Of a stretch of 64,000 bases of DNA, positions 16,944-25,518 are shown in pieces. The stretch's first letter is position 1. Every line of letters starts with the position of its first letter. The translations under genes were made by a program, and so were the position numbers. The stretch is taken from the IMG/VR virus record IMGVR_UViG_3300032116_000032, positions 1-64,000 of that record; one strand, 5' to 3'. Origin of the DNA: a virus. The notes below the pieces were generated by a model. It worked only from the letters and a program-made list of their open reading frames with translations, searched no databases and was not told where the DNA came from.

Positions 16944-18611
16944 ATGATAACATTAGTTACAGGATTGTGGGATATTGGTAGAGGAGATCTATCAGAAGGA
17001 TGGTCAAGGTCTTTTGATCATTATTTAAGTAAATTCGAACAACTATTACAGGTAGATTGTAATATGATAATTTTTGGTGATAGTGAATTAGAAAAATTTG
17101 TTAATGAAAGAAGAAGTGTAACTAACACACAATTTGTATTGAGAGATTTAAGTTGGTTTAGAAATAATGAATTCTTCAATCAAATTCAGTCAATAAGAAC
17201 AAATCCGAAATGGTGTAATCTTGCTGGTTGGTTAAAGGACTCAACACAAGCGAGATTAGAAATGTACAACCCATTAGTCATGTCAAAAATGTTTTTATTA
17301 CATGATGCGGTCTTATTAGATAAATTTAGTTCTGAAAAACTATATTGGATTGATGCTGGTTTAGCAAATACTGTCCACATGGGTTATCTAACTCATGATA
17401 AAGTATTACCAAGAATTGATAATCTTTTTAGTAATTTTACATTCATTTGTTTCCCGTATGTTGCCGATAAAGAAATACATGGTTTTGATATTAATAAAAT
17501 GGATATCATTACAGGAACAAGAGTTGATAAAGTATGTCGAGGAGGATTCTTTGGCGGTCCTGTAAATTTAATTAGACAAATGAACACCCTCTATTATAAT
17601 CTGATGAAATCAACATTAGAAAGAGGATTAATGGGGACGGAAGAAAGTCTATTTTCAATTTTATTATATAACAACCCAACAATAATAGATTATGTAGAAA
17701 TTGAGTCCAACGGTTTGATTTATAAATTTTTTGAAGATGTAAAAAACAATAATTTAGTCATCAAATCATTAAAAAAAGAAAGAGTTATAAAAAATAAAAA
17801 CAATGGTCAAGTTGGTTTATACGTCATAACATTTAATAGTCCAAAACAATTCGAGACTCTTATTAATTCTATGTTATTATATGACTCTGAATTTTTAGAA
17901 AAAACTAATAAATTTTTATTAAACAACTCAACTGATCTATCAACAACGCCTGAATATATTAAGTTGTGTGAGCAATATGGATTTGAACATATCAAAAAAG
18001 ATAATATAGGGATTACAGGTGGTAGAGTGTTTGTTGCTGAACATTTTGAAAATTCAGACATGGAGTACTATTTGTTTTTTGAAGACGATATGTTTTTCAA
18101 CATGGGTGCGGACGATTTATGTAAAAACGGATTTAACAGGAATGTAAGACACTTATATAGAAAAGTTTTACAAATTATGAGAAAAGAAAATTTTGATTTT
18201 TTAAAATTAAATTATACTGAATTTTATGGTAGTCATGAAAGACAATGGTCTTGGTATAATGTGGATCAAGAATTTAGATCAAAACATTGGCCAAATAATC
18301 AAAAACTACCGACACACGGTCAAGATCCTAATTCTCCTTTTTTAGAATTTAAAAATATAAAATCTGTTGATGGCTTACCATACGCAACAGGTGAGATTTA
18401 TTTATCTAATTGGCCAATTATTTTATCAAGAGAGGGAAATTACAAATGTTATATTGAAACTAAGTTTGATCATCCTTACGAACAAACTTTAATGTCTCAC
18501 TGTTTCAAAGAAACAATTAAAGGTAGAATACATGCAGGTTTGTTACTTTTAACCCCAACTGAACACAACAGGTTTGACTTCTATGATGGTAAATTGAGAA
18601 AAGAATTCTAA
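16944..18611 (+). CDS. Two-domain glycosyltransferase: HtrL/YibB-like plus GT-A (GT2-like)
   Basis: A 555-residue protein. Residues 1-270 are a clear HtrL/YibB-like domain: LVTGLWDIGRGDLSEGWSRS at the N-terminus, KLYWIDAGLANT with Asp137, and RGGFFGGPVNLIRQM at about 198-212. A Lys/Asn-rich linker follows. From about residue 290 (GLYVITFNSPKQFETLINSM) a second GT-A module runs to the end, with YYLFFEDDMFFN (about 375-386) as its acidic metal site and a closing THGQDPNSPFL region. It is probably a bifunctional enzyme adding two sugars in sequence. It is the last gene of the three-gene glycosyltransferase operon. Confidence 0.7.
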   Translation: MITLVTGLWDIGRGDLSEGWSRSFDHYLSKFEQLLQVDCNMIIFGDSELEKFVNERRSVTNTQFVLRDLSWFRNNEFFNQIQSIRTNPKWCNLAGWLKDSTQARLEMYNPLVMSKMFLLHDAVLLDKFSSEKLYWIDAGLANTVHMGYLTHDKVLPRIDNLFSNFTFICFPYVADKEIHGFDINKMDIITGTRVDKVCRGGFFGGPVNLIRQMNTLYYNLMKSTLERGLMGTEESLFSILLYNNPTIIDYVEIESNGLIYKFFEDVKNNNLVIKSLKKERVIKNKNNGQVGLYVITFNSPKQFETLINSMLLYDSEFLEKTNKFLLNNSTDLSTTPEYIKLCEQYGFEHIKKDNIGITGGRVFVAEHFENSDMEYYLFFEDDMFFNMGADDLCKNGFNRNVRHLYRKVLQIMRKENFDFLKLNYTEFYGSHERQWSWYNVDQEFRSKHWPNNQKLPTHGQDPNSPFLEFKNIKSVDGLPYATGEIYLSNWPIILSREGNYKCYIETKFDHPYEQTLMSHCFKETIKGRIHAGLLLLTPTEHNRFDFYDGKLRKEF

Positions 18612-18617
18612 TCGAAG

Positions 18618-18625
18618 TATTTATA
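18618..18625 (+). promoter_or_regulatory. TATTTATA box before a Pro/Thr-linker protein
   Basis: Exact TATTTATA, 13 bases before the ATG at 18639, just after the end of the glycosyltransferase operon. Confidence 0.6.
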
Positions 18626-18638
18626 GATAAAAGATTAG

Positions 18639-19334
18639 ATGGAGTTTTTTATCAGAAAAAATGCAACACTCCCTGTGTTGAAGATTAATGCTATTAAAGA
18701 CGGAAGAAGTGACTACAATAGATCTATGAGATTTATTGAGGATACCGACATCTTTTTTTCTATGGTGGACACAGAAACAAACATCCCAAGAATTACTTCT
18801 CGACCTGCGGGTTTGATGAAAAAAGACCCATTAGATATTAGTACTGATGCCGAGTATTATGTTTATTATCAATTTACACCATTTGACACAAAAAAAGTTG
18901 CAAGATATAAAGGTCAGTTTTTATTCAGAAATGAAACTGGAATATTAACATTACCATTAAGTGAAGAAATATATATAAACGTAATAGAAAGTTTTATAAT
19001 TGATGACTTCGAGTTTCAAAGTTGTTACGTAGTTGATTATCCTTGTTGTTTCGGACCTGTACCACCAAAACCACCTGGACCTATTCCACCAGGACCATCA
19101 ACAACTACTACAACGACTATAATACCAACTACCACAACTACTACGATATTTGTATCACCGACCCCTACGGTTACGCCGACTAATACGGTTACACCAACCC
19201 CTACGGTAACACCAACTAACACCCCTACACCAACACCAACATCATCTCAACCGGTTGAGGAACTTATAGATCCAATTATTACTGAAAATAATGAGTATAT
19301 TAATATTGGTAATAACGAATACCTAAAATATTAA
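18639..19334 (+). CDS. Virion-like protein with Pro/Thr-rich linker, paralogue of the gene at 21418
   Basis: A 231-residue protein. The first 140 residues form a compact domain (FIRKNATLPVLKINAIKDGR, then EYYVYYQFTPFDTKKVARYK and GQFLFRNETGILTLPLSEE) that recurs in the protein encoded at 21418-22269. This is followed by a Pro/Gly stretch, two runs of six Thr, and PTPTVTPTN-type repeats (about 158-206), then a short acidic tail NEYINIGNNEYLKY. Pro/Thr linkers are extended and often glycosylated. No enzyme motif is seen. It probably attaches to the virion through the common N-terminal domain. No family name is recognised. Confidence 0.7.
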   Translation: MEFFIRKNATLPVLKINAIKDGRSDYNRSMRFIEDTDIFFSMVDTETNIPRITSRPAGLMKKDPLDISTDAEYYVYYQFTPFDTKKVARYKGQFLFRNETGILTLPLSEEIYINVIESFIIDDFEFQSCYVVDYPCCFGPVPPKPPGPIPPGPSTTTTTTIIPTTTTTTIFVSPTPTVTPTNTVTPTPTVTPTNTPTPTPTSSQPVEELIDPIITENNEYINIGNNEYLKY

Positions 19335-19337
19335 AAC

Positions 19338-19345
19338 TATTTATA
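19338..19345 (+). promoter_or_regulatory. TATTTATA box before the beta-helix fibre gene
   Basis: Exact TATTTATA, 12 bases before the ATG at 19358, followed by an A-rich leader with no Shine-Dalgarno sequence. Confidence 0.6.
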
Positions 19346-19357
19346 AAATAAAAAACT

Positions 19358-21397
19358 ATGGCACTAACAGGAAAAACAATCGGAGAATTAGAATACCTAC
19401 AATTCCCAACTAATGATACATTACTCCCCGTACAATATATTGGGGATACTTTTCATATTTCATTTTCTTCGATAACTTATAACGAAGGGACATACGCACA
19501 ATTTGTTTCAGAATCAATCGCTGGCATATTAACACCAGGAAGGTTTTACCTAATGACGGATTTCCAAACTTGTTATGACCAACCAAATTACACTAATGAG
19601 GGTGTTGCAATAACAACAGGAAATTATAAGACAGGTAGTACCGAACCAATCTTGTTATTGGCAATATCAACAACAGAGTTTTCACCAACGGTATATTCTA
19701 CAATATATATAAATGATAAAATAACATATGATTTCACTTGGGATACTACTGAAGTAACAATTTCACCGGCAAAAGGTAGAATAACCGAAAGAATTGATAG
19801 GTTTAATAACAGAGCTGACTACGATTTCAGAGCCGTTCAGTTTATTAGATATCAGGCATTTTTATCTGAAAACTATTATAACGGCACTGTGTCAATAGAT
19901 GGTTCAGGTAATGTTGTTGGTGTCGGTACAACATTTGATACTGATTTTAGTGTTGGGCAAATTTTGGGTATACATAGCCCTAACTATGGAAACCTTATTG
20001 GTGGTTTTGCGTATTATGAAATTTTAACCATCACGGATGCAACAAATATGACAGTAACAGGAACAACTTTCTATACTGAAAGTAACAAATTTTATTCACG
20101 AGGTACTGGAGGAGGTATAAGGTCTCCATTCAAATGTAACGTACCTACACCGTCATACACAGGGTCCTCAGAATATTATACCTTTAATGAAAATGATAAC
20201 GTAAACACATATTTGGGGGATAATCAAAATTATGATACATTTATTCTATCCAACAACGTGTTTTTGAATGGTAGTTATCAAGATATGGTATTTGGTGGTA
20301 ATGTTGTTGGTAACACGTTTGACAATTTTATGACTAGTAGTACCTGTGGGCCATTTTTCCAATTTAACATCATAACAAATAATTTTGATAGAAATACTAT
20401 TGGTCCTGATTTTACATTCAATTTTATAGAGTGTGATATGCAAGGTAATACTGTCGTTGGTAATTTTGACTATAACATGCTTGGGGATAATGACGGATTT
20501 GATTTTGATTTTAATCAAGTAGGTTGGGGTTTCCGAAATAACTTTTTAACAATGTATGATGATGATTTTATTTACAATACGATTGGTCCTAATTTCAATT
20601 CAAACTTGATTCATTATGGTTTTTCAAATAATCTAATTGGTAATAATTTTAATAATAATATTCTTAGGAATAATTTTGACGAAAATGAAATTGGGGTGGC
20701 GTTCTATAGTAATACTGTTAGAGCACCTTTCTTCAATAATAAAATAGGTAGCACATTTTATAACAACATTTTCTACAGTAATGTTAATGGTAATGTTTTC
20801 GGTAATAACTCATTTGGAAATACTTTTGGTGACCTAAATAATGTAGGCGTTTATAATTTCCAAAATAACCAAATTGGTAGTGATATGACGAATAATTATT
20901 TTTCGGGAGCAACTTTCAGTAATATTATAGGTGATGCCTGTCAAAGTAACAACATTGACACAAACTTTTCCTATAACCAAATTGGTAGTAATTTCCAATC
21001 AAACACAATTGCAAATGATTTTGGTTTTGGTGGAGGAATAACAAGAGGTAATGTTATTGGAAATCAATTTTCAAATAATGTAGTTGGTGAATATTGTTAT
21101 GATAACACTTTTGGTGATAATTGTACAAGTAATGTTTTAAACGATAATTTTGTGAATAATAAAATTTCACACGGAGCTACCCTAATAACAGGAGATTTTG
21201 ACAATTCAGGAAGCTTTCAAAATAATGTCCTAACATTTGGTTATTACTCCGCAAACTTAACACTTTCTGGTGGTACTGGTGGTAATCCATACCTTTATAC
21301 TGATGTTAGTTGTAATATTGTTAGAGATGTGAATGCAACAATTTATGTGACTTTCTTAAGTGGTGGTACTGCTTCGTCACAAACGGTAATAATTTAA
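19358..21397 (+). CDS. Beta-helix-like fibre or spike protein
   Basis: A 679-residue protein. The start ALTGKTIGELEYLQFPTNDT is typical of the capsid-distal head of phage fibres. Residues about 35-260 form a beta-rich domain (FYLMTDFQTCYDQPNYTNEG, then YDFTWDTTEVTISPAKGRIT). Residues about 285-620 consist of short Asn/Phe/Gly repeats of the form N-x-F-x-x-N-x-I-G-x-N-F-x-x-N, with a 5- to 12-residue rhythm suggesting a right-handed parallel beta-helix or pentapeptide-like solenoid. A short beta cap ends the protein. No hydrolase residues can be assigned. It is flanked on both sides by the paired Pro/Thr-linker paralogues. Probably a receptor-binding or decorating virion protein. Confidence 0.7.
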   Translation: MALTGKTIGELEYLQFPTNDTLLPVQYIGDTFHISFSSITYNEGTYAQFVSESIAGILTPGRFYLMTDFQTCYDQPNYTNEGVAITTGNYKTGSTEPILLLAISTTEFSPTVYSTIYINDKITYDFTWDTTEVTISPAKGRITERIDRFNNRADYDFRAVQFIRYQAFLSENYYNGTVSIDGSGNVVGVGTTFDTDFSVGQILGIHSPNYGNLIGGFAYYEILTITDATNMTVTGTTFYTESNKFYSRGTGGGIRSPFKCNVPTPSYTGSSEYYTFNENDNVNTYLGDNQNYDTFILSNNVFLNGSYQDMVFGGNVVGNTFDNFMTSSTCGPFFQFNIITNNFDRNTIGPDFTFNFIECDMQGNTVVGNFDYNMLGDNDGFDFDFNQVGWGFRNNFLTMYDDDFIYNTIGPNFNSNLIHYGFSNNLIGNNFNNNILRNNFDENEIGVAFYSNTVRAPFFNNKIGSTFYNNIFYSNVNGNVFGNNSFGNTFGDLNNVGVYNFQNNQIGSDMTNNYFSGATFSNIIGDACQSNNIDTNFSYNQIGSNFQSNTIANDFGFGGGITRGNVIGNQFSNNVVGEYCYDNTFGDNCTSNVLNDNFVNNKISHGATLITGDFDNSGSFQNNVLTFGYYSANLTLSGGTGGNPYLYTDVSCNIVRDVNATIYVTFLSGGTASSQTVII

Positions 21398-21401
21398 TGG
21401 A

Positions 21402-21409
21402 TATTTAAT
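21402..21409 (+). promoter_or_regulatory. Variant box TATTTAAT before the second Pro/Thr-linker paralogue
   Basis: Six of eight positions match the TATTTATA motif; it ends eight bases before the ATG at 21418. A weaker member of the set. Confidence 0.35.
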
Positions 21410-21417
21410 AATAACAA

Positions 21418-22269
21418 ATGGAATTCACAATAGGACAAAATTCAACCTTACCATTACTTAAACTACAAGTAGTGAATGATGGTACCCAAAATTTTGACTC
21501 AATGATGAAGTTTATTGAGACCTCATCTGTGTTTTTTTCAATGATTAGAACAGAAAATGGAATTCCAAAAATATTAACAAAAAGCGCGGGGTTTGTTGAA
21601 AAGTTAGAGATGGACCCAAATGCTTCACCTGAGTATTATGTTTACTACAGATTTACAACTCAGGACACTTCAAAAGTTGGGAGATATGAAGGTCAGTTTT
21701 TATTCATAAACGAGGAAGGTACTTTAGTTTTACCAATAAGAGAAAGTTTATATATTAATATTATTGAAAGTTTTATTGCCAATGATTTAACTTATGATCC
21801 TTGTTATGTTTTAGAATATAAATGTTGTACAACACCATTTCCATCACCGACTCCTACACCAACAAAAGAACCTGTTATTAGTCCTACACCAACAACTACA
21901 GTCACACCTACACCAACATTAACACCAACACCAACCACAACATCAAATAAACCTGTTTGTCCTCACCCAATAAGAAGAACTTTAGTTTATGGTACAGATC
22001 AACATGGTCCATTTGGTGACAGTCAAGGTAAGGCTTGTGAGGCATATTTTTGTTTTACTTTGGGGTCATGTTCTACTTCAGATTACTTGACCAGATATTT
22101 CAACATTGGGGGACCTAATGTTGGTTCATTAGTTTTTGATACAGAAATTTCGTGTTATAAAACAAATGATACAGGATATTTTATTTCATGGTATGCCGGT
22201 GGGTATACTGTATATTATATTGACAATGGTGTCATCACTGACGTTGTTGATTGTGAATGTGATGTTTAA
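21418..22269 (+). CDS. Virion-like protein with Pro/Thr linker and Cys-rich C-terminal domain
   Basis: A 283-residue protein. Its first 140 residues are a paralogue of the protein encoded at 18639 (shared F-x-I-x-x-N-x-T-L-P-x-L-K, E-Y-Y-V-Y-Y, and G-Q-F-L-F). A PTPTPT-type linker follows (about 142-180). The C-terminal 100 residues form a distinct domain with about nine Cys (CPHPIRRTLVYGTDQHGPFG, then CEAYFCFTLGSC and DCECDV at the end). That domain is unlike the short acidic tail of its paralogue, so the shared base carries exchangeable tips. No family is recognised for the tip. It is the last gene before DNA polymerase. Confidence 0.7.
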   Translation: MEFTIGQNSTLPLLKLQVVNDGTQNFDSMMKFIETSSVFFSMIRTENGIPKILTKSAGFVEKLEMDPNASPEYYVYYRFTTQDTSKVGRYEGQFLFINEEGTLVLPIRESLYINIIESFIANDLTYDPCYVLEYKCCTTPFPSPTPTPTKEPVISPTPTTTVTPTPTLTPTPTTTSNKPVCPHPIRRTLVYGTDQHGPFGDSQGKACEAYFCFTLGSCSTSDYLTRYFNIGGPNVGSLVFDTEISCYKTNDTGYFISWYAGGYTVYYIDNGVITDVVDCECDV

Positions 22270-22300
22270 TACTTATTGACGATAATAAATTAATCATTTA

Positions 22301-22308
22301 TATTTATT
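22301..22308 (+). promoter_or_regulatory. TATTTATT box upstream of the polymerase gene
   Basis: TATTTATT 56 bases before the ATG at 22365, further away than in most members. A hairpin lies between it and the gene. Low confidence that it drives the polymerase gene. Confidence 0.3.
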
Positions 22309-22320
22309 TACGAAGGTAAA

Positions 22321-22338
22321 TGCCGACCTAATTCGGTA
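22321..22338 (+). promoter_or_regulatory. Small hairpin in the DNA polymerase leader
   Basis: TGCCGA and TCGGTA pair into a six-base stem (one G-T pair) with the loop CCTAAT, 26 bases before the polymerase ATG. No T-run follows, so it is not an intrinsic terminator. T4 DNA polymerase represses its own translation through a leader hairpin; a similar operator is possible but unproven. Confidence 0.3.
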
Positions 22339-22364
22339 GCTAATACACCAAAAGTAAAAAATAT

Positions 22365-25226
22365 ATGATATCACAAGAAGAAATTGAAAACTTCCTTGTG
22401 GGTAATGACCCCGAGGAATATATCGTATCGGTAGAGTACGATTACGTATCTGACAAAATCTACAAAATCAAAGAAGTTCCTGGTAAAGGTAAACAGATCC
22501 AACGAGACACATTGATCTCATTTGCTTGGGTTGGTGATCTACGTGGTCAAAACTTTTACTCATCATCAAAAGGTTTACAAAAAGAAGCCATGACCAAACA
22601 TGGTATTATGATTGAGAAACTTAAAACTGAAGGTAATGATCGCTTAGAACGAGGGCTCACTTTTATGGTTAAGTCTATGAAAGGTTATCGAAATCTTATA
22701 CAATTTTTTAGAGAAGGTGGTGTTGATCCTTGGGGTGAAAAAACAAAAGACCTCATCATGATACTCCCTCCTGTTGAACAATATCTAATCTCAAAAGAGA
22801 AAAGATTGTTTAAAGGATTTGAAGAATACAACGACATCACGAGGATGGTATTCGACTTGGAGACGACCTCACTTGAACCCAAGGATGGTCGTATCTTCAT
22901 GATTGGAATCAAAACAAACAAAGGTTATAAAAAAGTTATCGAATGTGCAACACCTGATGATGAAAGAAGAGGACTTGTTGAGTTCTTCAACATCATTGAT
23001 GATATCAAACCTTCAATCCTTTCAGGTTACAATTCATTTAACTTTGACTGGTATTGGATCTATGAAAGATGTAAGGCACTAAACCTTGACATAAAAAAAG
23101 TTGCAAAATCACTAAATCCTGATAAATCAATTTCAATGAAGGAATCAATGTTGAAATTGGCGAATGAAGTTGAGAAGTTTAATCAAACTCAAATGTGGGG
23201 TTATAATATTATTGATATTCTACATTCAGTTCGTAGGGCTCAGGCGATTAACTCGAACATCAAAGAGGCAGGTTTGAAGTACATTACCAAGTATATCGAA
23301 GCTGAAGCTCCTGATCGTGTATATGTTGACCATGATAAGATTGGATCTATGTATCGAGACAAAGAAGAATATTGGTTAAACATTGAAAATGGTAAGTATA
23401 AGAAAGTAGGTAACGATCCAAAAGTTGATGATGTATGTGGAAGACATTCTAAAGTATATATCAAAACAACGGGGGACGACATCATTGAGCGTTATCTCGA
23501 CGATGACTTGGAAGAAACTCTTTTGGTCGATGAAGAATTTAATCAAGGTTCATTCTTGTTGGCATCATTACTTCCAACAACGTATGAAAGAGTTTCAACA
23601 ATGGGTACTGCTACATTATGGAAAATGTTGATGTTGGCTTGGTCTTACAAACATAACTTGGCAATTCCTGCTAAGAATGACAAAGGGAACTTCGTAGGTG
23701 GACTTTCTCGATTGATCCGAACAGGATACTCAAAGAATGTGTTAAAACTTGACTACTCGTCTCTATATCCATCTATTCAGTTGGTACACGATGTATTTCC
23801 CGAGTGTGATGTTACAGGTGCAATGAAAGGGTTATTATCTTATTTCCGTAACACTCGTATCAAATACAAACAACTCGCTGAGGAATATGCAAGTATTGAT
23901 AAGAAAAAATCTACATCTTACGACCGTAAACAATTACCGATTAAGATCTTTATTAATTCGATGTTCGGTGCGTTATCTGCCCCTCAAGTATTCCATTGGG
24001 GTGATATGGACAAGGGTGAGATGATTACTTGTACAGGTCGTCAGTATCTTAGAATGATGATTAACTTTTTTATGGATCGTGGTTATACACCTTTAGTGAT
24101 GGACACGGACGGTATTAACTTCTCGGTTCCTGAAGGTGTGGAGACAAGAAAATATGTTGGTAAAGGTTTAAATTGGAAAGTAAAAGAGGGTAAAGAATAC
24201 ATCGGTGAAGAAGCTGATGTAATGGAGTTCAATGATCTTGCAATGAGAGGTGAAATGGCACTTGATACTGATGGACAATGGCCAGCTTGTATTAACTTAG
24301 CTCGTAAGAACTATGCTCTGATTACTGCAAAAGGTAAGATTAAACTTACGGGTAACTCAATCAAATCTAAAAAAATGCCGATATATATTGAAAAGTTTTT
24401 GGATAAAGGGATTAAGTTATTACTTGATGGTAAAGGACAAGAGTTTGTTGAGTGGTATTACGAATATGTACAAAAGATATTTGATCAGAAAATTCCATTG
24501 ATGGATATTGCAAATAAAGCAAAGATCAAACAAACAATTGAGGATTATATAGTTCGTAGTAAACAAACAACTAAATCAGGAGCATTAATGTCTCGTCAAG
24601 CACACATGGAGTTGGCAATCAAAGACAAACTAAATGCTAATCTTGGTGAAGTTATCTTCTATGTAAACAACGGTACAAAGGCATCTCACGGTGATGTTCA
24701 GAAAGTTAATAAACCAAAGAAAGGTTGGTCACAAGAACATATTGACAATTACATGAGAGATTGGGGAACTACAATACCTGAGGATGTCGATTCAATAATT
24801 CAATTAAATTGTTATAGAATTGACCCGTTAGATCTTGAAAGTAACCCCACTATGACAGGAGAATATAATATTCAAAGAGCAATTGCAACATTTAACAAAC
24901 GTGTTGAACCTCTGTTAGTAGTTTTCAAACAAGAAGTTCGTAATGGGTTGTTGGTTAAAAACCCTGAAGAGAGACCATTCTTTACTAAAGTCCAATGTGA
25001 ATTAATCAATGGACAACCTTTTGAAGAGGGAGACCAAGACAAATTAGAAGATGTAATGGAAATCTCTGATGAGGAAATGTCTTTTTGGAATCGTGTTGGT
25101 GAAACGCCTTATCACATGTATAAAGATGCGGATCAAACTATGTGGAGATATGTACCTGAAAAAGAGTTAGTCCATTTTAATTCCGTCGGAGGAAAGGATG
25201 TACCAAACACCGTTGACATTTTGTAA
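22365..25226 (+). CDS. 43: Family B DNA polymerase (T4 gp43-like)
   Basis: A 953-residue replicative polymerase with a 3'-5' exonuclease. Exo I is MVFDLETTS (about 162-170), with the metal-binding Asp and Glu. Exo II is LSGYNSFNFDWYW (about 219). Motif A is LDYSSLYPSIQL (about 461-472). Motif B is KIFINSMFGALSA (about 526-538). Motif C is VMDTDGINF (about 578-586), where the usual D-T-D-S is D-T-D-G. The length is close to T4 gp43 (898) with modest insertions. The last residues, KDVPNTVDIL, have no obvious clamp-binding box. The 3' end overlaps by 60 bases, tail to tail, a small minus-strand gene. Codon use here is slightly less AT-biased than in the glycosyltransferase genes. Confidence 0.95.
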   Translation: MISQEEIENFLVGNDPEEYIVSVEYDYVSDKIYKIKEVPGKGKQIQRDTLISFAWVGDLRGQNFYSSSKGLQKEAMTKHGIMIEKLKTEGNDRLERGLTFMVKSMKGYRNLIQFFREGGVDPWGEKTKDLIMILPPVEQYLISKEKRLFKGFEEYNDITRMVFDLETTSLEPKDGRIFMIGIKTNKGYKKVIECATPDDERRGLVEFFNIIDDIKPSILSGYNSFNFDWYWIYERCKALNLDIKKVAKSLNPDKSISMKESMLKLANEVEKFNQTQMWGYNIIDILHSVRRAQAINSNIKEAGLKYITKYIEAEAPDRVYVDHDKIGSMYRDKEEYWLNIENGKYKKVGNDPKVDDVCGRHSKVYIKTTGDDIIERYLDDDLEETLLVDEEFNQGSFLLASLLPTTYERVSTMGTATLWKMLMLAWSYKHNLAIPAKNDKGNFVGGLSRLIRTGYSKNVLKLDYSSLYPSIQLVHDVFPECDVTGAMKGLLSYFRNTRIKYKQLAEEYASIDKKKSTSYDRKQLPIKIFINSMFGALSAPQVFHWGDMDKGEMITCTGRQYLRMMINFFMDRGYTPLVMDTDGINFSVPEGVETRKYVGKGLNWKVKEGKEYIGEEADVMEFNDLAMRGEMALDTDGQWPACINLARKNYALITAKGKIKLTGNSIKSKKMPIYIEKFLDKGIKLLLDGKGQEFVEWYYEYVQKIFDQKIPLMDIANKAKIKQTIEDYIVRSKQTTKSGALMSRQAHMELAIKDKLNANLGEVIFYVNNGTKASHGDVQKVNKPKKGWSQEHIDNYMRDWGTTIPEDVDSIIQLNCYRIDPLDLESNPTMTGEYNIQRAIATFNKRVEPLLVVFKQEVRNGLLVKNPEERPFFTKVQCELINGQPFEEGDQDKLEDVMEISDEEMSFWNRVGETPYHMYKDADQTMWRYVPEKELVHFNSVGGKDVPNTVDIL

Positions 25227-25514
25227 CTCAACACAAGCACCCCTACCAACTGATATTTCATCCCAATCTTCGTCTATTCGACCTATGTCGGGAATGATTA
25301 TACAGTTGGTAAGTGTTTTTATTTTAATTCGTTCTGTTGTTGTTGAGTCAAGTTTTATTTTTGATTGTACAACATCCCTTACGATTAAAAGGGTTTCACC
25401 ATTAGTTATGTAAGTTTCATTACTGTTTATTACAATATCAAACGATTCAAAACTATATGATTGATTTCCTTTTATTACGGTTTTTCTAACTGGTTTGTTT
25501 TTTATAATTGACAT
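25167..25514 (-). CDS. Small beta-rich protein of unknown function, possibly virion
   Basis: A 115-residue minus-strand protein four bases after the neck-like gene and overlapping the polymerase 3' end by 60 bases in convergent orientation. The sequence is beta-rich with alternating hydrophobic and polar residues (SYSFESFDIVINSNETYITN, then ETLLIVRDVVQSK). It ends in VELQNVNGVWYILSSDGIKM, which resembles the short domain seen at the ends of phage virion decoration proteins. No catalytic residues are seen. Likely co-transcribed with the neck-like gene from its TATTTATA box. The plus-strand open frame over the same bases looks like a shadow. Confidence 0.6.
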   Translation of the reverse strand: MSIIKNKPVRKTVIKGNQSYSFESFDIVINSNETYITNGETLLIVRDVVQSKIKLDSTTTERIKIKTLTNCIIIPDIGRIDEDWDEISVGRGACVELQNVNGVWYILSSDGIKMD

Positions 25515-25518
25515 AAAA

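Noticed and set aside
25198-25413. Plus-strand open frame after the polymerase gene
   Set aside because: It lies opposite the minus-strand 115-residue gene, which has the more protein-like sequence and fits the minus-strand operon.
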